Origin: Granulosicoccus antarcticus IMCC3135
GTDB lineage: Bacteria > Pseudomonadota > Gammaproteobacteria > Granulosicoccales > Granulosicoccaceae
DNA length: 64,000 bases
Direction: 5' to 3'
NCBI RefSeq assembly: GCF_002215215.1
Contig: NZ_CP018632.1
Span: forward strand, 6,382,501 to 6,446,500
This document shows, in pieces, positions 8,103 through 16,887 of this stretch (within the stretch, counting starts at the first letter, position 1; each line of letters begins with the position of its first letter). Below the pieces are notes generated by a model. The model had not been told where the DNA came from. It saw only the letters and a program-made list of their open reading frames with translations, and did no database searches. The translations under genes and the position numbers were made by a program.

Positions 8103-9764
8103 CTATTTCGCAACAATCGCCCCTGAAATTCTCCGACGTCGATTGACACCGACGATTGCCAGCACCGCCAATAACCATGTTAACGCACCACCACCGTTAC
8201 CGCCGGTAACGACTTCTGTAGGCTCTGTAGGCTCCACCGGGGTAGTCGGGTCAGTGGGCTCTGTCGGATTCGTCGGTTCAACCGGCTCAGTAGGCTCGAC
8301 AGACTGAGGTGTCAATGGCTCAGGATCCTCGGAGTCGTTCAGGCCATCATCGTCCGTGTCTGATTTCAGCGGATCAGTTCCAGCGATGATCTCTTCACTA
8401 TCACTGAGTCCATCCGAATCAGAATCGGCCACATTGATGTCCGTACCTCGCTCCACCTCGTCAGCATCAGCCAGGCCATCGTCGTCCGAATCGCGCTTCA
8501 GTGGGTCAGATTCCCATATCAAGACCTCAGCACCGTCCCCCAGACCATCCTCATCCGTGTCCACAATCACCGGGCTGGTGCCATGGGTATTTATTTCCTC
8601 ACCATCACTCAGGCCGTCATCATCGGAGTCCACCTGATTCGGATCGCTGCCGGCATCCACTTCATCACCGTCGTTAGCCCCATCCCCGTCGCTATCAGGG
8701 TCCAGAGGATCGGTATTGTAGATTGAGGTCTCAGCAACATCGATCAGGCCATCACCGTCCGAATCCGTGTCCGTGCCCAGCTCGAGCATTTCATGTGAAT
8801 CCATCTCACCACCACCGCCAGTCACATTGCTGCCAGCGACCAGATGCCACTGCGAACCAATAACAGCACCACCACCACTGTGTCGCCCGGTATTGAGCGA
8901 CTTGAGACTGCGCCAACTGTCTGCTGTCACATCGTAGGCTTCGGTGGTACTCAGCGCCTCACTGCTGGTGTTGATCTCGCCACCCGCTACCAGCACCTCG
9001 TTGCCGGCAGCGGCGGCCAGGGCGCCGGCTCGCACCGTGGGTATGTCTTTTCCAACGCTCCAGGTATTGGTCGAAAAGTTGTAAATATCCGTCGCCTTTA
9101 CAGCGTTCGTGAAGGGGTTGGGTTGCTCGGTGGTTCTACCAGCTGCCGCCACCAGCCGACCATCGACAACAACCGCTGCGAAATGATCTCGCGCATGCGG
9201 TGCGTTTGGCAGAATGTCCCAATCCTTGCTGACCGGATCATAGCGATCAAACCAGTTCACAGCTCCCCCGGCATGCCCCTTGGTATTGCCGCCCAGCACA
9301 TAGATTTCCCCATCGAAAACCACGGCGGCAGCAGAACCCCGGACACGCCCCGAGGGCATTGTGCCGTCCGTTGACCATGTCTCAGTAACGGTATCGAACA
9401 CATATATAGTCGAAACACTGGGCTCATCCGGATAGCAGCAGGTGAAGGCGGCGAGTGCATATATCTTCGAACCGATGGCGACGGGCTGAAAATGGTGCAA
9501 CTCCATTGGCGGATCGCCAATAACCCGCCACCGATTGCTTACCGGGTCATACACTTCCACCGGTCGAGCCGAGCGCCCCCCCAACAGGTAGTAAAGCCCG
9601 TCCACCACCACAGCGGCCGCCTCGTGTCGATCGACGGCCGTACTGTCATCACTGGTCGTGACAATTTGCCAGGGGGTATCGGCACTGGTGGCTGCCAGCC
9701 CCTCCGCACAATGCAAAGACGAAGCAAGCAGTAGCCACAATGGCATGAGACGGAACAGGGGCAT
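8103..9764 (-). CDS. Kelch-repeat / TSP3 calcium-repeat surface protein with GlyGly-CTERM tail
   Basis: A 553-residue exported protein. Residues 1-25 form a signal peptide (MPLFRLMPLWLLLASS). Residues 30-330 hold about six kelch blades, for example EVYDPVSNRWRV and IYVFDTVTETWSTDGTMPSGR, forming a beta-propeller. About seven acidic thrombospondin-type-3 repeats follow (DSDGDGLIDVAE, DSDDDGLSDGEE, DTDEDGLGDGAE and similar), expected to bind calcium. A Pro/Thr/Glu linker leads to a C-terminal Gly-Gly motif, a hydrophobic segment and a basic cluster (GGGALTWLLAVLAIVGVNRR), the GlyGly-CTERM architecture. Known GlyGly-CTERM proteins leave via type II secretion and are processed by rhombosortase; neither is encoded here. 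It is probably surface-exposed or released. The ligand is unknown. Confidence 0.82.
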   Translation of the reverse strand: MPLFRLMPLWLLLASSLHCAEGLAATSADTPWQIVTTSDDSTAVDRHEAAAVVVDGLYYLLGGRSARPVEVYDPVSNRWRVIGDPPMELHHFQPVAIGSKIYALAAFTCCYPDEPSVSTIYVFDTVTETWSTDGTMPSGRVRGSAAAVVFDGEIYVLGGNTKGHAGGAVNWFDRYDPVSKDWDILPNAPHARDHFAAVVVDGRLVAAAGRTTEQPNPFTNAVKATDIYNFSTNTWSVGKDIPTVRAGALAAAAGNEVLVAGGEINTSSEALSTTEAYDVTADSWRSLKSLNTGRHSGGGAVIGSQWHLVAGSNVTGGGGEMDSHEMLELGTDTDSDGDGLIDVAETSIYNTDPLDPDSDGDGANDGDEVDAGSDPNQVDSDDDGLSDGEEINTHGTSPVIVDTDEDGLGDGAEVLIWESDPLKRDSDDDGLADADEVERGTDINVADSDSDGLSDSEEIIAGTDPLKSDTDDDGLNDSEDPEPLTPQSVEPTEPVEPTNPTEPTDPTTPVEPTEPTEVVTGGNGGGALTWLLAVLAIVGVNRRRRISGAIVAK

Positions 9765-9833
9765 GATTCACGTTTGCGGGGTATCAGCCCCCCACGTTGC
9801 AATAAACCGGCCTGCCGATCACTTCAGATCAGA

Positions 9834-11321
9834 TCAAGCCTCAGCTAATTGCCTGACCAGACCAGCCAAACGATCGATACCTGCATCGATACGATCCTCG
9901 GGAATGGAGGAGAACCCCAGGCGACAAAAATTGCCTGGCCCTTCTCGACTGGCAAAGTAATGATCACCGGCATTGATCACGATGCCGTTTTCGGCAGCCA
10001 GGACTTCCAGCTCCTGCGCCGAGACATTGGCCGGCAACTGGACCCAGAACGAGGATCCTCCGAAAGTCGGTGTTGAGGCAGAGAAAACCTCATGCCGCTT
10101 CAAGGCCTGCTCCATGACCTGCCAGCGGGCCTTGAAGGATTGAGTCAGACGCAGCAAAGCCGAATCATGGTGTCCCAGTGACAGAAAATGGGCAACCGTG
10201 CGCTGGTTATTGGTCGGCGGATGACGGTACATCAGTCGACGCAAGGCACGCGCCTGACGGATGAACTTCTTCGGCCCCACCATGAATCCGACACGCAAAC
10301 CCGGCGCCAGAGTCTTGGACAGACTACCGACATAGATAACCCGGTGCTCGGTATCCAGACTTTTCAAAGCCGGGGTCGGCTTGCCGACAAAATTGAGCTC
10401 GCTCTCATAGTCGTCCTCGACGATGGTGACATCGTGCAGAGCAGCCTCGCTCAACAGCTTTTTACGCGACTCCAGAGGCATGGTTGCGGTGGTCGGACAC
10501 TGGTGGCTGGGAGTGACGTAGATCATCTTGCAGCCACCTAGCCGTTCATCGGTCACAACACCCTGCTCACCCACTGGAAACAGGACTTTATGCTCGGTGA
10601 ACAGTCTGAAAATATTTCTTGCATCGACATAACACGGATCTTCCAACCCCACAGTGCTTTCACTATTGAGCAACAGCTGGGCGATGAGAAACAGTGCATT
10701 CTGTGCACCTGTCGTAATGAGAATCTCGTCCTTGTCAGCCCACACGCCCCGGCGCGGCAGGACACGCGTATGTATCTGCTCAATCAGCAGATCATCATCG
10801 TGATCCACCCGGTCCTGAGTCCAGCGACTGATGGCATCAACACGCAAAGACAATCGACAGGCTTCTCTCCAGTCATTGACTGGGAACAGAGATGAATCCG
10901 TCTGCCCGTAGATAAAGGGAAATTCGAACTGTCGCCAGTTCAATGGCCGATTGATGCTGCGCCGATCAAGCACGTCCAGCACGACTTCCGGCCCTTGATC
11001 ATGGTTGGCAAGTTCGCCATCCAGCAGTGCAGCACCCTCAGCGGGCCTGGGTGTATCCACACGACCGTCAAGGATTTCCGGATTGACAAAATAGCCTCGT
11101 CGCTCGTGCGATATCAGGTAATGCTCATCAATCAGATGCTGATAGGCCAGCACGACGGTATTGCGTGCAACGCCAAGCTGGCGAGATAGCTCACGCGACG
11201 ATGGCAGCGGAATATCCACTGGAATACGGCTGTCAAGAATGGCTTTGACCAAGGCCTGTCGCAATTGCGCCTGAAGGCTTTGATCATCATCAGAGTCCAG
11301 CCTGATCAGCTGATACCACAT
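9834..11321 (-). CDS. MocR-type GntR/aminotransferase-fold transcriptional regulator
   Basis: About 495 residues. An N-terminal GntR winged helix (LPSSRELSRQLGVARNTVV) is joined to a fold-type I aminotransferase domain with the PLP lysine in YVGSLSKTLAPGLRVGF. This is the MocR/PdxR architecture, in which the aminotransferase half senses PLP or an amino compound rather than catalysing. The chosen ATG (WYQLIRLDSDDDQSL) matches the usual MocR beginning and leaves 16 bp after the upstream stop; another ATG at 11366 would overlap that gene by 29 bp. MocR genes often diverge from their target, but this one is last in a same-strand group with two membrane coiled-coil genes, so its target is unclear. 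Confidence 0.85.
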   Translation of the reverse strand: MWYQLIRLDSDDDQSLQAQLRQALVKAILDSRIPVDIPLPSSRELSRQLGVARNTVVLAYQHLIDEHYLISHERRGYFVNPEILDGRVDTPRPAEGAALLDGELANHDQGPEVVLDVLDRRSINRPLNWRQFEFPFIYGQTDSSLFPVNDWREACRLSLRVDAISRWTQDRVDHDDDLLIEQIHTRVLPRRGVWADKDEILITTGAQNALFLIAQLLLNSESTVGLEDPCYVDARNIFRLFTEHKVLFPVGEQGVVTDERLGGCKMIYVTPSHQCPTTATMPLESRKKLLSEAALHDVTIVEDDYESELNFVGKPTPALKSLDTEHRVIYVGSLSKTLAPGLRVGFMVGPKKFIRQARALRRLMYRHPPTNNQRTVAHFLSLGHHDSALLRLTQSFKARWQVMEQALKRHEVFSASTPTFGGSSFWVQLPANVSAQELEVLAAENGIVINAGDHYFASREGPGNFCRLGFSSIPEDRIDAGIDRLAGLVRQLAEA

Positions 11322-11337
11322 GGGTTTGTCGTGTGCT

Positions 11338-12024
11338 CTACCCACGTGACTGCTCTCCGCTTGCATCCAGATCCGCCAGTTCGAACTTCAATTCATCGAC
11401 AGAATCTGGCAGTTCTGACTCGGCCAGAGCCGGAATGTCCAGCTCTCTGGACAACGGGCTGCTCAAGCCATTGGGATTACGCGGTGATACTCGCGAGCTT
11501 CCATCCGCTCTGGAACGTGGAGCTGGAGACTGAGTGCCGCGTTTGGCCACAGGCTCGACGATGCGCTTCTGCAGCACCGGAAGTTCATTGATACCGGACC
11601 AGGCATCGGGTTTGTTCTTGGCCAATTCAAGCTCTCTGGACTTGTTGGATTTATAACTTGCAAAATCACGTTTCAGACGAATCTGCTGCTCCTCATAGGA
11701 GGACACTTGAGACTCCAACGTCTGGATACGTTGCGCCTGCAATTGTGAATGCAGCTCCAGCGCGGCTTCACGCTTCAAAGCTTTATGTGCCTGTTCGGTC
11801 GCCCGGACTTGCGTACCGCGCTGATCGGCGAGCATGGCTTGCACCGATAGCAGCTCGGTTTCAGCGGTGGTCTGCTTTCTGGCAAGCTCCGAACGCATGC
11901 CATTGATTGCACGACCTGCTCGTCCCTTGGTGCGCAGAACCGCAATGCAATAGCCCATGAAGGCGCCTAGCAGCGTAGCTCCCACCAGGTAGATCAACAG
12001 AGATATAGGTGTATCGACCATCAT
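11338..12024 (-). CDS. Membrane-anchored coiled-coil protein, unknown function
   Basis: A 228-residue protein not assigned to a family. Residues 7-30 form one transmembrane helix (ISLLIYLVGATLLGAFMGYC). A long Gln/Glu/Lys/Arg-rich helix (about 40-130) predicted to be a coiled coil follows, then a Pro/Ser-rich disordered stretch and an acidic C-terminus (ELKFELADLDASGE). The layout is broadly like YhcB-type proteins, but no diagnostic motif is seen. Its ATG overlaps the stop of the OmpA-like gene by one base (TAATG), so translation is probably coupled and the two products may work together at the inner membrane. Confidence 0.65.
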   Translation of the reverse strand: MMVDTPISLLIYLVGATLLGAFMGYCIAVLRTKGRAGRAINGMRSELARKQTTAETELLSVQAMLADQRGTQVRATEQAHKALKREAALELHSQLQAQRIQTLESQVSSYEEQQIRLKRDFASYKSNKSRELELAKNKPDAWSGINELPVLQKRIVEPVAKRGTQSPAPRSRADGSSRVSPRNPNGLSSPLSRELDIPALAESELPDSVDELKFELADLDASGEQSRG

Positions 12025-13133
12025 TAACGAACTTCCTCTGCAGACACTTTGACATGATATGTGCCTTCCGACAAATCTTCGCCGGATTCGATGAGAATTT
12101 GAAACCGCTCTTTCTCTAACCCTCGATTGATCAGGTAGGAGGCAATTGCACGGCCACGATCACGACTCAACAGGCCATTCTTCGCCGTTGTATCGTACTC
12201 ATTGCTCGCAACCGATACCAGTACAGGGACCTCAGAGCGGAGATAGAGTACGTTGAAGATATCATCGAGCACCCGTTCCGTTTCGCGCGACAGCGTCACA
12301 GAATTGGCCGCAAATTTCATCTGTAAAGACAGTTCATCCAAGACCACCAACTCACGATCTTTACCGCGAGCGTTATCACGCTGCTGCCTGGCAAGCGCTG
12401 CGATCCTGGAAGCCTCGGCGGCGGCCGCTCGTCGAGCTTCTTCTTCAATTCTGGCTTTTTCATTGGCGAGCCTGGCCTGCGTTAACGCTTCAGCCTCAGC
12501 AGCAACCCTGGCCTGCTCCGCCGCCGCCTCAGCCTCTGCCGCCACTCTGGCCTGCTCCGCCGCCGCTTCAGCCTCAGCCGTAACCCTGGCCTGCTCTGCT
12601 GCCGCTTCAGCTTCAGCCGCAACCCTGGCCTGCTCTGCTGCCGCTTCAGCCTCAGCCGCGACCCTGGCCTGCTCTGCTGCCGCTTCAGCCGCAACCCTGG
12701 CCTGCTCTGTCGCCGCTGCCTCAGCAAGCCGCCTGGACTCTTGCTCAACCAGTTCCTTGGCCTTGAGCGCTGCCAATCTGGTCTCTTCTGTTGCAATCTT
12801 GCGACGTTCAGCCGCCTTGCTCTGCGCTTCCAGACGCACTTGCTCTTCCGCTTCGAGTGCTATCCGTGCCAGCTCCGCCTCGGCAGCTAACCGCGCCTGC
12901 TCTGTCGCTTCAGACTGTCTGGATGCCTCCTCAGCTTCAAGCTGTTGCAATCGGAGCTGCTCCTGACTCAGCTCTGCCTGCTCGGATGCCTTGCTCGATT
13001 CAGAAGCTGCCCCAAAGTCGGTGGCAACAAAAGCCCAGGCAGACAGCGCTACCCACAAAATCGCGGCAAATGCCAGCATCAGCCAGGTGCTGCGAGTTCG
13101 GGTAAATGCGTCGTATCTGGTTTCGCTATTCAT
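12024..13133 (-). CDS. Inner-membrane Ala-rich coiled-coil protein with OmpA-like C-terminal domain
   Basis: A protein of about 369 residues from the ATG at 13133; the frame continues to a GTG at 13181. One transmembrane helix (about 16-37) precedes a long Ala/Glu/Arg coiled coil. Part of this is a near-perfect tandem array of a 13-residue unit (EQARVAAEAEAAA, about five copies) encoded by 39-bp DNA repeats. The last roughly 105 residues resemble an OmpA/MotB-like domain: MKFAANSVTLSRETERVLDDI, then GLLSRDRGRAIASYLINRGL. Such domains usually bind peptidoglycan, suggesting a tether between inner membrane and wall with a TolA-like helical spacer. The canonical OmpA peptidoglycan motif is only partly recognisable, so that role is inferred. 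Confidence 0.72.
   Translation of the reverse strand: MNSETRYDAFTRTRSTWLMLAFAAILWVALSAWAFVATDFGAASESSKASEQAELSQEQLRLQQLEAEEASRQSEATEQARLAAEAELARIALEAEEQVRLEAQSKAAERRKIATEETRLAALKAKELVEQESRRLAEAAATEQARVAAEAAAEQARVAAEAEAAAEQARVAAEAEAAAEQARVTAEAEAAAEQARVAAEAEAAAEQARVAAEAEALTQARLANEKARIEEEARRAAAAEASRIAALARQQRDNARGKDRELVVLDELSLQMKFAANSVTLSRETERVLDDIFNVLYLRSEVPVLVSVASNEYDTTAKNGLLSRDRGRAIASYLINRGLEKERFQILIESGEDLSEGTYHVKVSAEEVR
12487..12720 (-). repeat. 39-bp tandem coding repeats (13-residue coiled-coil unit)
   Basis: Forward-strand units of the type CTGGCCTGCTCTGCTGCCGC recur every 39 bp about five times, with a shorter 33-bp unit at one end, all in frame in the OmpA-like gene. They encode EQARVAAEAEAAA. 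Near-identity at DNA level implies recent expansion or homogenisation, so copy number may vary between strains. Confidence 0.85.
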
Positions 13134-13324
13134 CAATACATCAGGTTGGCTGGCAATTAGCTTGTTTGACTCTGACAACACAACTGAGAAGAAGCCAGCA
13201 ATTTGACTAAACGGGGCACAGTCTCATTTTTCAACGCGACCACTTTGAGAGCAAGACCACGGACATTCTGAACCAGCCCCATAAGATGCACATCTCACCT
13301 GACAAGTCCGTTGGACACCCTGCC

Positions 13325-14725
13325 ATGTACAACTTCACAAGGACCTTCACAGCTCGATTACCGGTCGTCCTGTTACTCATGAACGTGTCCGCCTGCGGCT
13401 GGGTAGATTCTACCGGAGTGCAAGGCACAACAGTACCCGTGACTCTGCGCAATGCTCAGCCAGTCGCCGTTATTGAAGGGACCTCGCTGACCGCACCGCT
13501 AGCCGGGGAAGGCACCGAGCTACGTAACTGGAGTTGGAGGATTGAGGAAAGCGATGCCAGAGGCAGCTGTGCCAGCATCAGCGACTTTGATGAGAACCTG
13601 TCGACAACTTCTTTGAACGATGCCTGCAGCCAGGAAGGCGGCGACTGTGCAGTTCTGATGGAAGAGTCGGTCGATGAAAATAATGCTACCCAATTCAAAC
13701 TCACCATGCCTGCCTTGCGCTCGCCTGTGGCCCTGAACTATCGGCTCAGCGCCGTGCGGGACGATGGAGCGATCGTGGAGCGCCAGCAATTGCTGTGTGG
13801 CTTGTCGGTCAACGAGGCTCCCATTGCCAATGATGACAGCTACCTGGTCATGCTGAACAATCTGCTGGTCATCAACCCTTCCGACAACAACAACTTGCTG
13901 GCCAATGACAGCGACGATGACGATATAAGAAACACTCAACTAACCGTAACCGGAATCACGCAGGCGCCCCAGCATGCCTCCCAGTTTTCATTCGACCAAC
14001 AGGGCGGCTTCATCTATGCCCTTGCCGAGTCTGCACCGGTATCCACCAATGGCTATACCGAGGACAGTTTCGTGTACAGCATTTCGGATGGGCTTCATGA
14101 AACTCAAGCCAGCGCCGTGATTCGTATCGTCGCCGGTAATACCTTGCCTGTGCAGCTCCAGAAAATCCCCGATCTGTCTATCGACGCCGCCCGCACATCT
14201 TCAACTGCGCAAGCACAGCAATTCGATCTGTCGCAGTATTTTATCGACATTGATGGCGACTCACTGAGCTTTACCATCCTCAATGATCAACTGCCCTCTT
14301 CGGGCAGCGTCACACTCGACACGGACGGACAACTACACACACTGGCAAGCCTTCAGGATATCGGTAGCTACCGCCTGGACATCAATGTCAGTGATGGTAT
14401 CGACTCCATCAGCGACGCATTCATATTGCAGATATTCGAGCCTGAACAACTGGCCCGCAATCACAGCCCTGATGTGATCGACATCAGCAACAAGACGGTG
14501 AAAAACTCTTTCAGCTACGACGTCAGCGGCTTTTTCTCAGATTCGGATGGTGATGAACTGACGTTCAGCGCCACCGGATTACCCGAGGATGTGACCATTA
14601 GCACCAACGGCATCATCAGCGGCGAGTCGAGCAAGGATAATCGCGGTAAGTGGATCATTCGAGTCAGCGCCGATGATGGCAATGGTGGAACGGTCGAAGA
14701 TGGCTTTCAGTTGCAGATCAAGTGA
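13325..14725 (+). CDS. Cadherin-like / tandem Ig-like repeat lipoprotein
   Basis: A 466-residue lipoprotein from the ATG at 13325 (signal TARLPVVLLLMNVSAC, lipobox VSAC); an in-frame ATG at 13286 is possible. After an N-terminal region of unknown type there are cadherin-like or Ig-like beta domains: NDDSYLVMLNN...NDSDDDD, then FDLSQYFIDIDGDSLSFTI, then YDVSGFFSDSDGDELTFSAT. These match the putative-Ig/dystroglycan-type cadherin repeats common in large bacterial adhesins, with Asp-rich calcium sites. It is probably an outer-membrane or surface protein binding calcium and perhaps polysaccharide. Its stop overlaps the convergent hisN stop by 8 bp. Confidence 0.72.
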   Translation: MYNFTRTFTARLPVVLLLMNVSACGWVDSTGVQGTTVPVTLRNAQPVAVIEGTSLTAPLAGEGTELRNWSWRIEESDARGSCASISDFDENLSTTSLNDACSQEGGDCAVLMEESVDENNATQFKLTMPALRSPVALNYRLSAVRDDGAIVERQQLLCGLSVNEAPIANDDSYLVMLNNLLVINPSDNNNLLANDSDDDDIRNTQLTVTGITQAPQHASQFSFDQQGGFIYALAESAPVSTNGYTEDSFVYSISDGLHETQASAVIRIVAGNTLPVQLQKIPDLSIDAARTSSTAQAQQFDLSQYFIDIDGDSLSFTILNDQLPSSGSVTLDTDGQLHTLASLQDIGSYRLDINVSDGIDSISDAFILQIFEPEQLARNHSPDVIDISNKTVKNSFSYDVSGFFSDSDGDELTFSATGLPEDVTISTNGIISGESSKDNRGKWIIRVSADDGNGGTVEDGFQLQIK

Positions 14726-15545
14726 TCTGCAGCAGACTCAGTGCCTGGGCGTGGAGCTGTCTGGATCCCGCCGCCACAACGTAGCCGCCATCCACGGCAC
14801 TGTTACCTTCCCAGTTACTGACAACGCCACCGGCTGCCTCGATCAACGGGATGAGCGCCAGAATATCGTAGGGCTTCAGATCACAGTCCAGAACTACATC
14901 GACATGACCTGCTGCCAACATGGCATAGGCGTAGCAATCGCCACCGTAGCGAGTCAGTCGAGCAGTTTCGCGAACCCGCTGAAAAGCCGCCTTTGATTCA
15001 GCTGTGTCGAACATATCCGGCGTCGTGCAGTACATTGTCGCCTGCTCCAGAGTCACGTTTTTTCGAGTCTGCAAACTGTGCAGCCCATCTCTGGCCAGCA
15101 GATTCGCCTGTGATCCAATCGCCGTATAACGCTCCGCCATGAACGGCTGATCCATCAACCCCAGAATGGCATCGCGCCCGTTGAACAGGCCGATCAAAGT
15201 CCCCCACAAAGGCATGCCACTCATGAAGGCCCGTGTGCCATCGATAGGATCCACAACCCAGGTCAGCCCACTGCCGCCGGCAATAGCGGCATGTTCCTCA
15301 CCATGGAAACCGATATCAGGAAAATCAACCTTCAGGCTTGCACGTATGGCCAGTTCCGCCAGGCGATCTGCCTCGGTAACCGGGTCAAAGGCATGCTCAC
15401 CGGCCTTGTTCACCACGTTCATATCACTGCGAAAATAGCGCAATGTGACATCCGCAGCGGCATCTGCAGCCCTCTGGGCAGCAGCGAGCAATAGCATCAG
15501 TTTCTCGTCGGAAACAGCCACGGGGGAGCTTTTGATCAGACTCAT
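14718..15545 (-). CDS. hisN: Histidinol-phosphatase, inositol-monophosphatase family
   Basis: A 275-residue Mg-dependent phosphatase of the IMPase superfamily. Metal-binding motifs are DPVTEADR (about 54-61), GEEHA (about 82-86) and WVVDPIDGTRAF (about 95-106). The C-terminal motif is DLKPYDILALIPLIEAAGG, where KPYD replaces the WD of true inositol monophosphatases; this is typical of HisN-type histidinol-phosphate phosphatases, which carry out the penultimate step of histidine synthesis. A more general phosphatase role cannot be excluded because no other his gene is nearby. Confidence 0.8.
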   Translation of the reverse strand: MSLIKSSPVAVSDEKLMLLLAAAQRAADAAADVTLRYFRSDMNVVNKAGEHAFDPVTEADRLAELAIRASLKVDFPDIGFHGEEHAAIAGGSGLTWVVDPIDGTRAFMSGMPLWGTLIGLFNGRDAILGLMDQPFMAERYTAIGSQANLLARDGLHSLQTRKNVTLEQATMYCTTPDMFDTAESKAAFQRVRETARLTRYGGDCYAYAMLAAGHVDVVLDCDLKPYDILALIPLIEAAGGVVSNWEGNSAVDGGYVVAAGSRQLHAQALSLLQIT

Positions 15546-15831
15546 AATTCAGTACAACTCGCATAGGTCACAGGGAACTACCTGAGATAGCCTTAAGTGG
15601 AAATAACCTGGCAATGATAAGCATAATCCGATAAGTCGGACAAAGGCAGTACCTGTTATCCGGTAGCCAGTAAATCGCCTTCAATTGCCGCTCTCATCGG
15701 CCGATACAACAGAGCCAGATTGTTTTTTCAGGACTACCGCCAATGTAAACAATGTTAGCCGATAGCCAGATTTCCTTGATTTGCCTGAGCCTGACGCCTA
15801 TACCTGTTTGCCGCTGATCATATTCTTCTAC

Positions 15832-16128
15832 ATGACTTCACTTTACTCAATATTCCGACCCACCCGCGTCGGCCTGACGATGATGATCGCCAGCTTTCCT
15901 TTTCTGGAAGGCTGCGCCCATATCAACGTCACGCAGATTGCCTACGAAATGTTGCGTCAGGAAGACTGCAAGATGAACCAGTTGGAAAGTTTCTGTACTC
16001 GCACCTTTGCGCGTGAGTATCAGGAGTATGAACTTGTCAGGCAAGAATTCATCAGGAATCAGACGCAACGTGCGTGGCGAGTCAAGCGAGACGAGCCTAC
16101 ACTAACGGCCTATTCTGACTACTTCTAA
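15832..16128 (+). CDS. Small putative lipoprotein, unknown
   Basis: A 98-residue product. The ATG at 15832 gives a signal-like segment with a possible lipobox (FLEGC); the frame extends to a TTG at 15781, which would spoil the signal. The mature part is short, charged and helical (ITQIAYEMLRQEDCKMNQ-like), with two further cysteines. No family is recognised. It ends 9 bp before the glycerophosphodiesterase gene on the same strand, so the two may be cotranscribed. Confidence 0.55.
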   Translation: MTSLYSIFRPTRVGLTMMIASFPFLEGCAHINVTQIAYEMLRQEDCKMNQLESFCTRTFAREYQEYELVRQEFIRNQTQRAWRVKRDEPTLTAYSDYF

Positions 16129-16137
16129 ACTGCTTTC

Positions 16138-16887
16138 ATGATTGACGTCTCAGGCCCCGCACTACTAGCGCGTATCATCGCCCATCGTGGCGCTTCAGGC
16201 AATGCTCCAGAGAACACTCTGGCAGCACTCTCCCTGGCTGCTGATGAGGGCGCAAGCTGCGTCGAAATCGATGTATCCATCAGTGCCGACCATATCCCCT
16301 TCGTGCATCACGATGACACCCTTGAGCGTTGCACAACCGGCACCGGCTTATTGTGTGACAGCAACGCTGCAGACCTGGACCAGCTGGATGCCAGCAAGGG
16401 TATGGCGAATTTTATCGGCGAACCCCTGCCCAGGCTCAGTGCCGTGTTTGATCTGCTTGAAGCTCGCGGAATGGGCCTGAATCTGGAAATCAAACCTCGC
16501 AAGGGACTGGAAAAAGAAACGGTTGAAGCCATCTGCTCTCTGGTAGGAAAAAGCTGGCCCAGCCACTTGCCGCTGGTCTTTTCAAGCTTCAGCAGACTTT
16601 CACTGGAGCTGGCCAGAGATCGATTACCCCAAACTCCACGCGGATTGCTGGTAGGCGGCATACCATCAAACTGGCAATCGCTCATGAGCGAACTTGAATG
16701 CCGCAACATCCACTGCGATGGGAATGCCTTGACGCCTGAACAGGCTGCAGAATTACTAGCCGCCAATGTGGGCATATTCTGTTACACGATCAATGACGTT
16801 GATCGGGCACGCATGCTTCTGGAGATGGGAGTTCATGGCGTGATTACCGACTTTCCGAAGCGTCTAGCAAGCTATCTGGATACTTGA
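16138..16887 (+). CDS. ugpQ: Glycerophosphodiester phosphodiesterase
   Basis: A 249-residue cytoplasmic GDPD that hydrolyses glycerophosphodiesters to glycerol-3-phosphate and an alcohol. The catalytic pattern is clear: IAHRGASGNAPENTLAAL (about residues 13-30, His-Arg and Glu-Asn), EIDVS, and FVHHDDTLERCTTGTG. The metal/substrate Glu in NLEIKP and the terminal GVITDFP motif are present. There is no signal peptide, which favours the cytoplasmic UgpQ type. The 3' end overlaps the convergent hydrolase gene by 44 bp. Confidence 0.9.
   Translation: MIDVSGPALLARIIAHRGASGNAPENTLAALSLAADEGASCVEIDVSISADHIPFVHHDDTLERCTTGTGLLCDSNAADLDQLDASKGMANFIGEPLPRLSAVFDLLEARGMGLNLEIKPRKGLEKETVEAICSLVGKSWPSHLPLVFSSFSRLSLELARDRLPQTPRGLLVGGIPSNWQSLMSELECRNIHCDGNALTPEQAAELLAANVGIFCYTINDVDRARMLLEMGVHGVITDFPKRLASYLDT

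Noticed and set aside
8356-8637. Ser-rich forward frame opposite the calcium repeats
   Set aside because: It is the mirror image of the acidic DSDDDG repeats.
12487-12720. Regular repeats that could suggest a CRISPR array
   Set aside because: Units are contiguous without spacers and lie in frame in a coiled-coil gene.
12253-12966. Long forward frame (237 residues) opposite the OmpA-like gene
   Set aside because: It is an Ala/Ser-rich mirror of the 39-bp repeats, with no ribosome site and no family features; the reverse-strand gene explains it.
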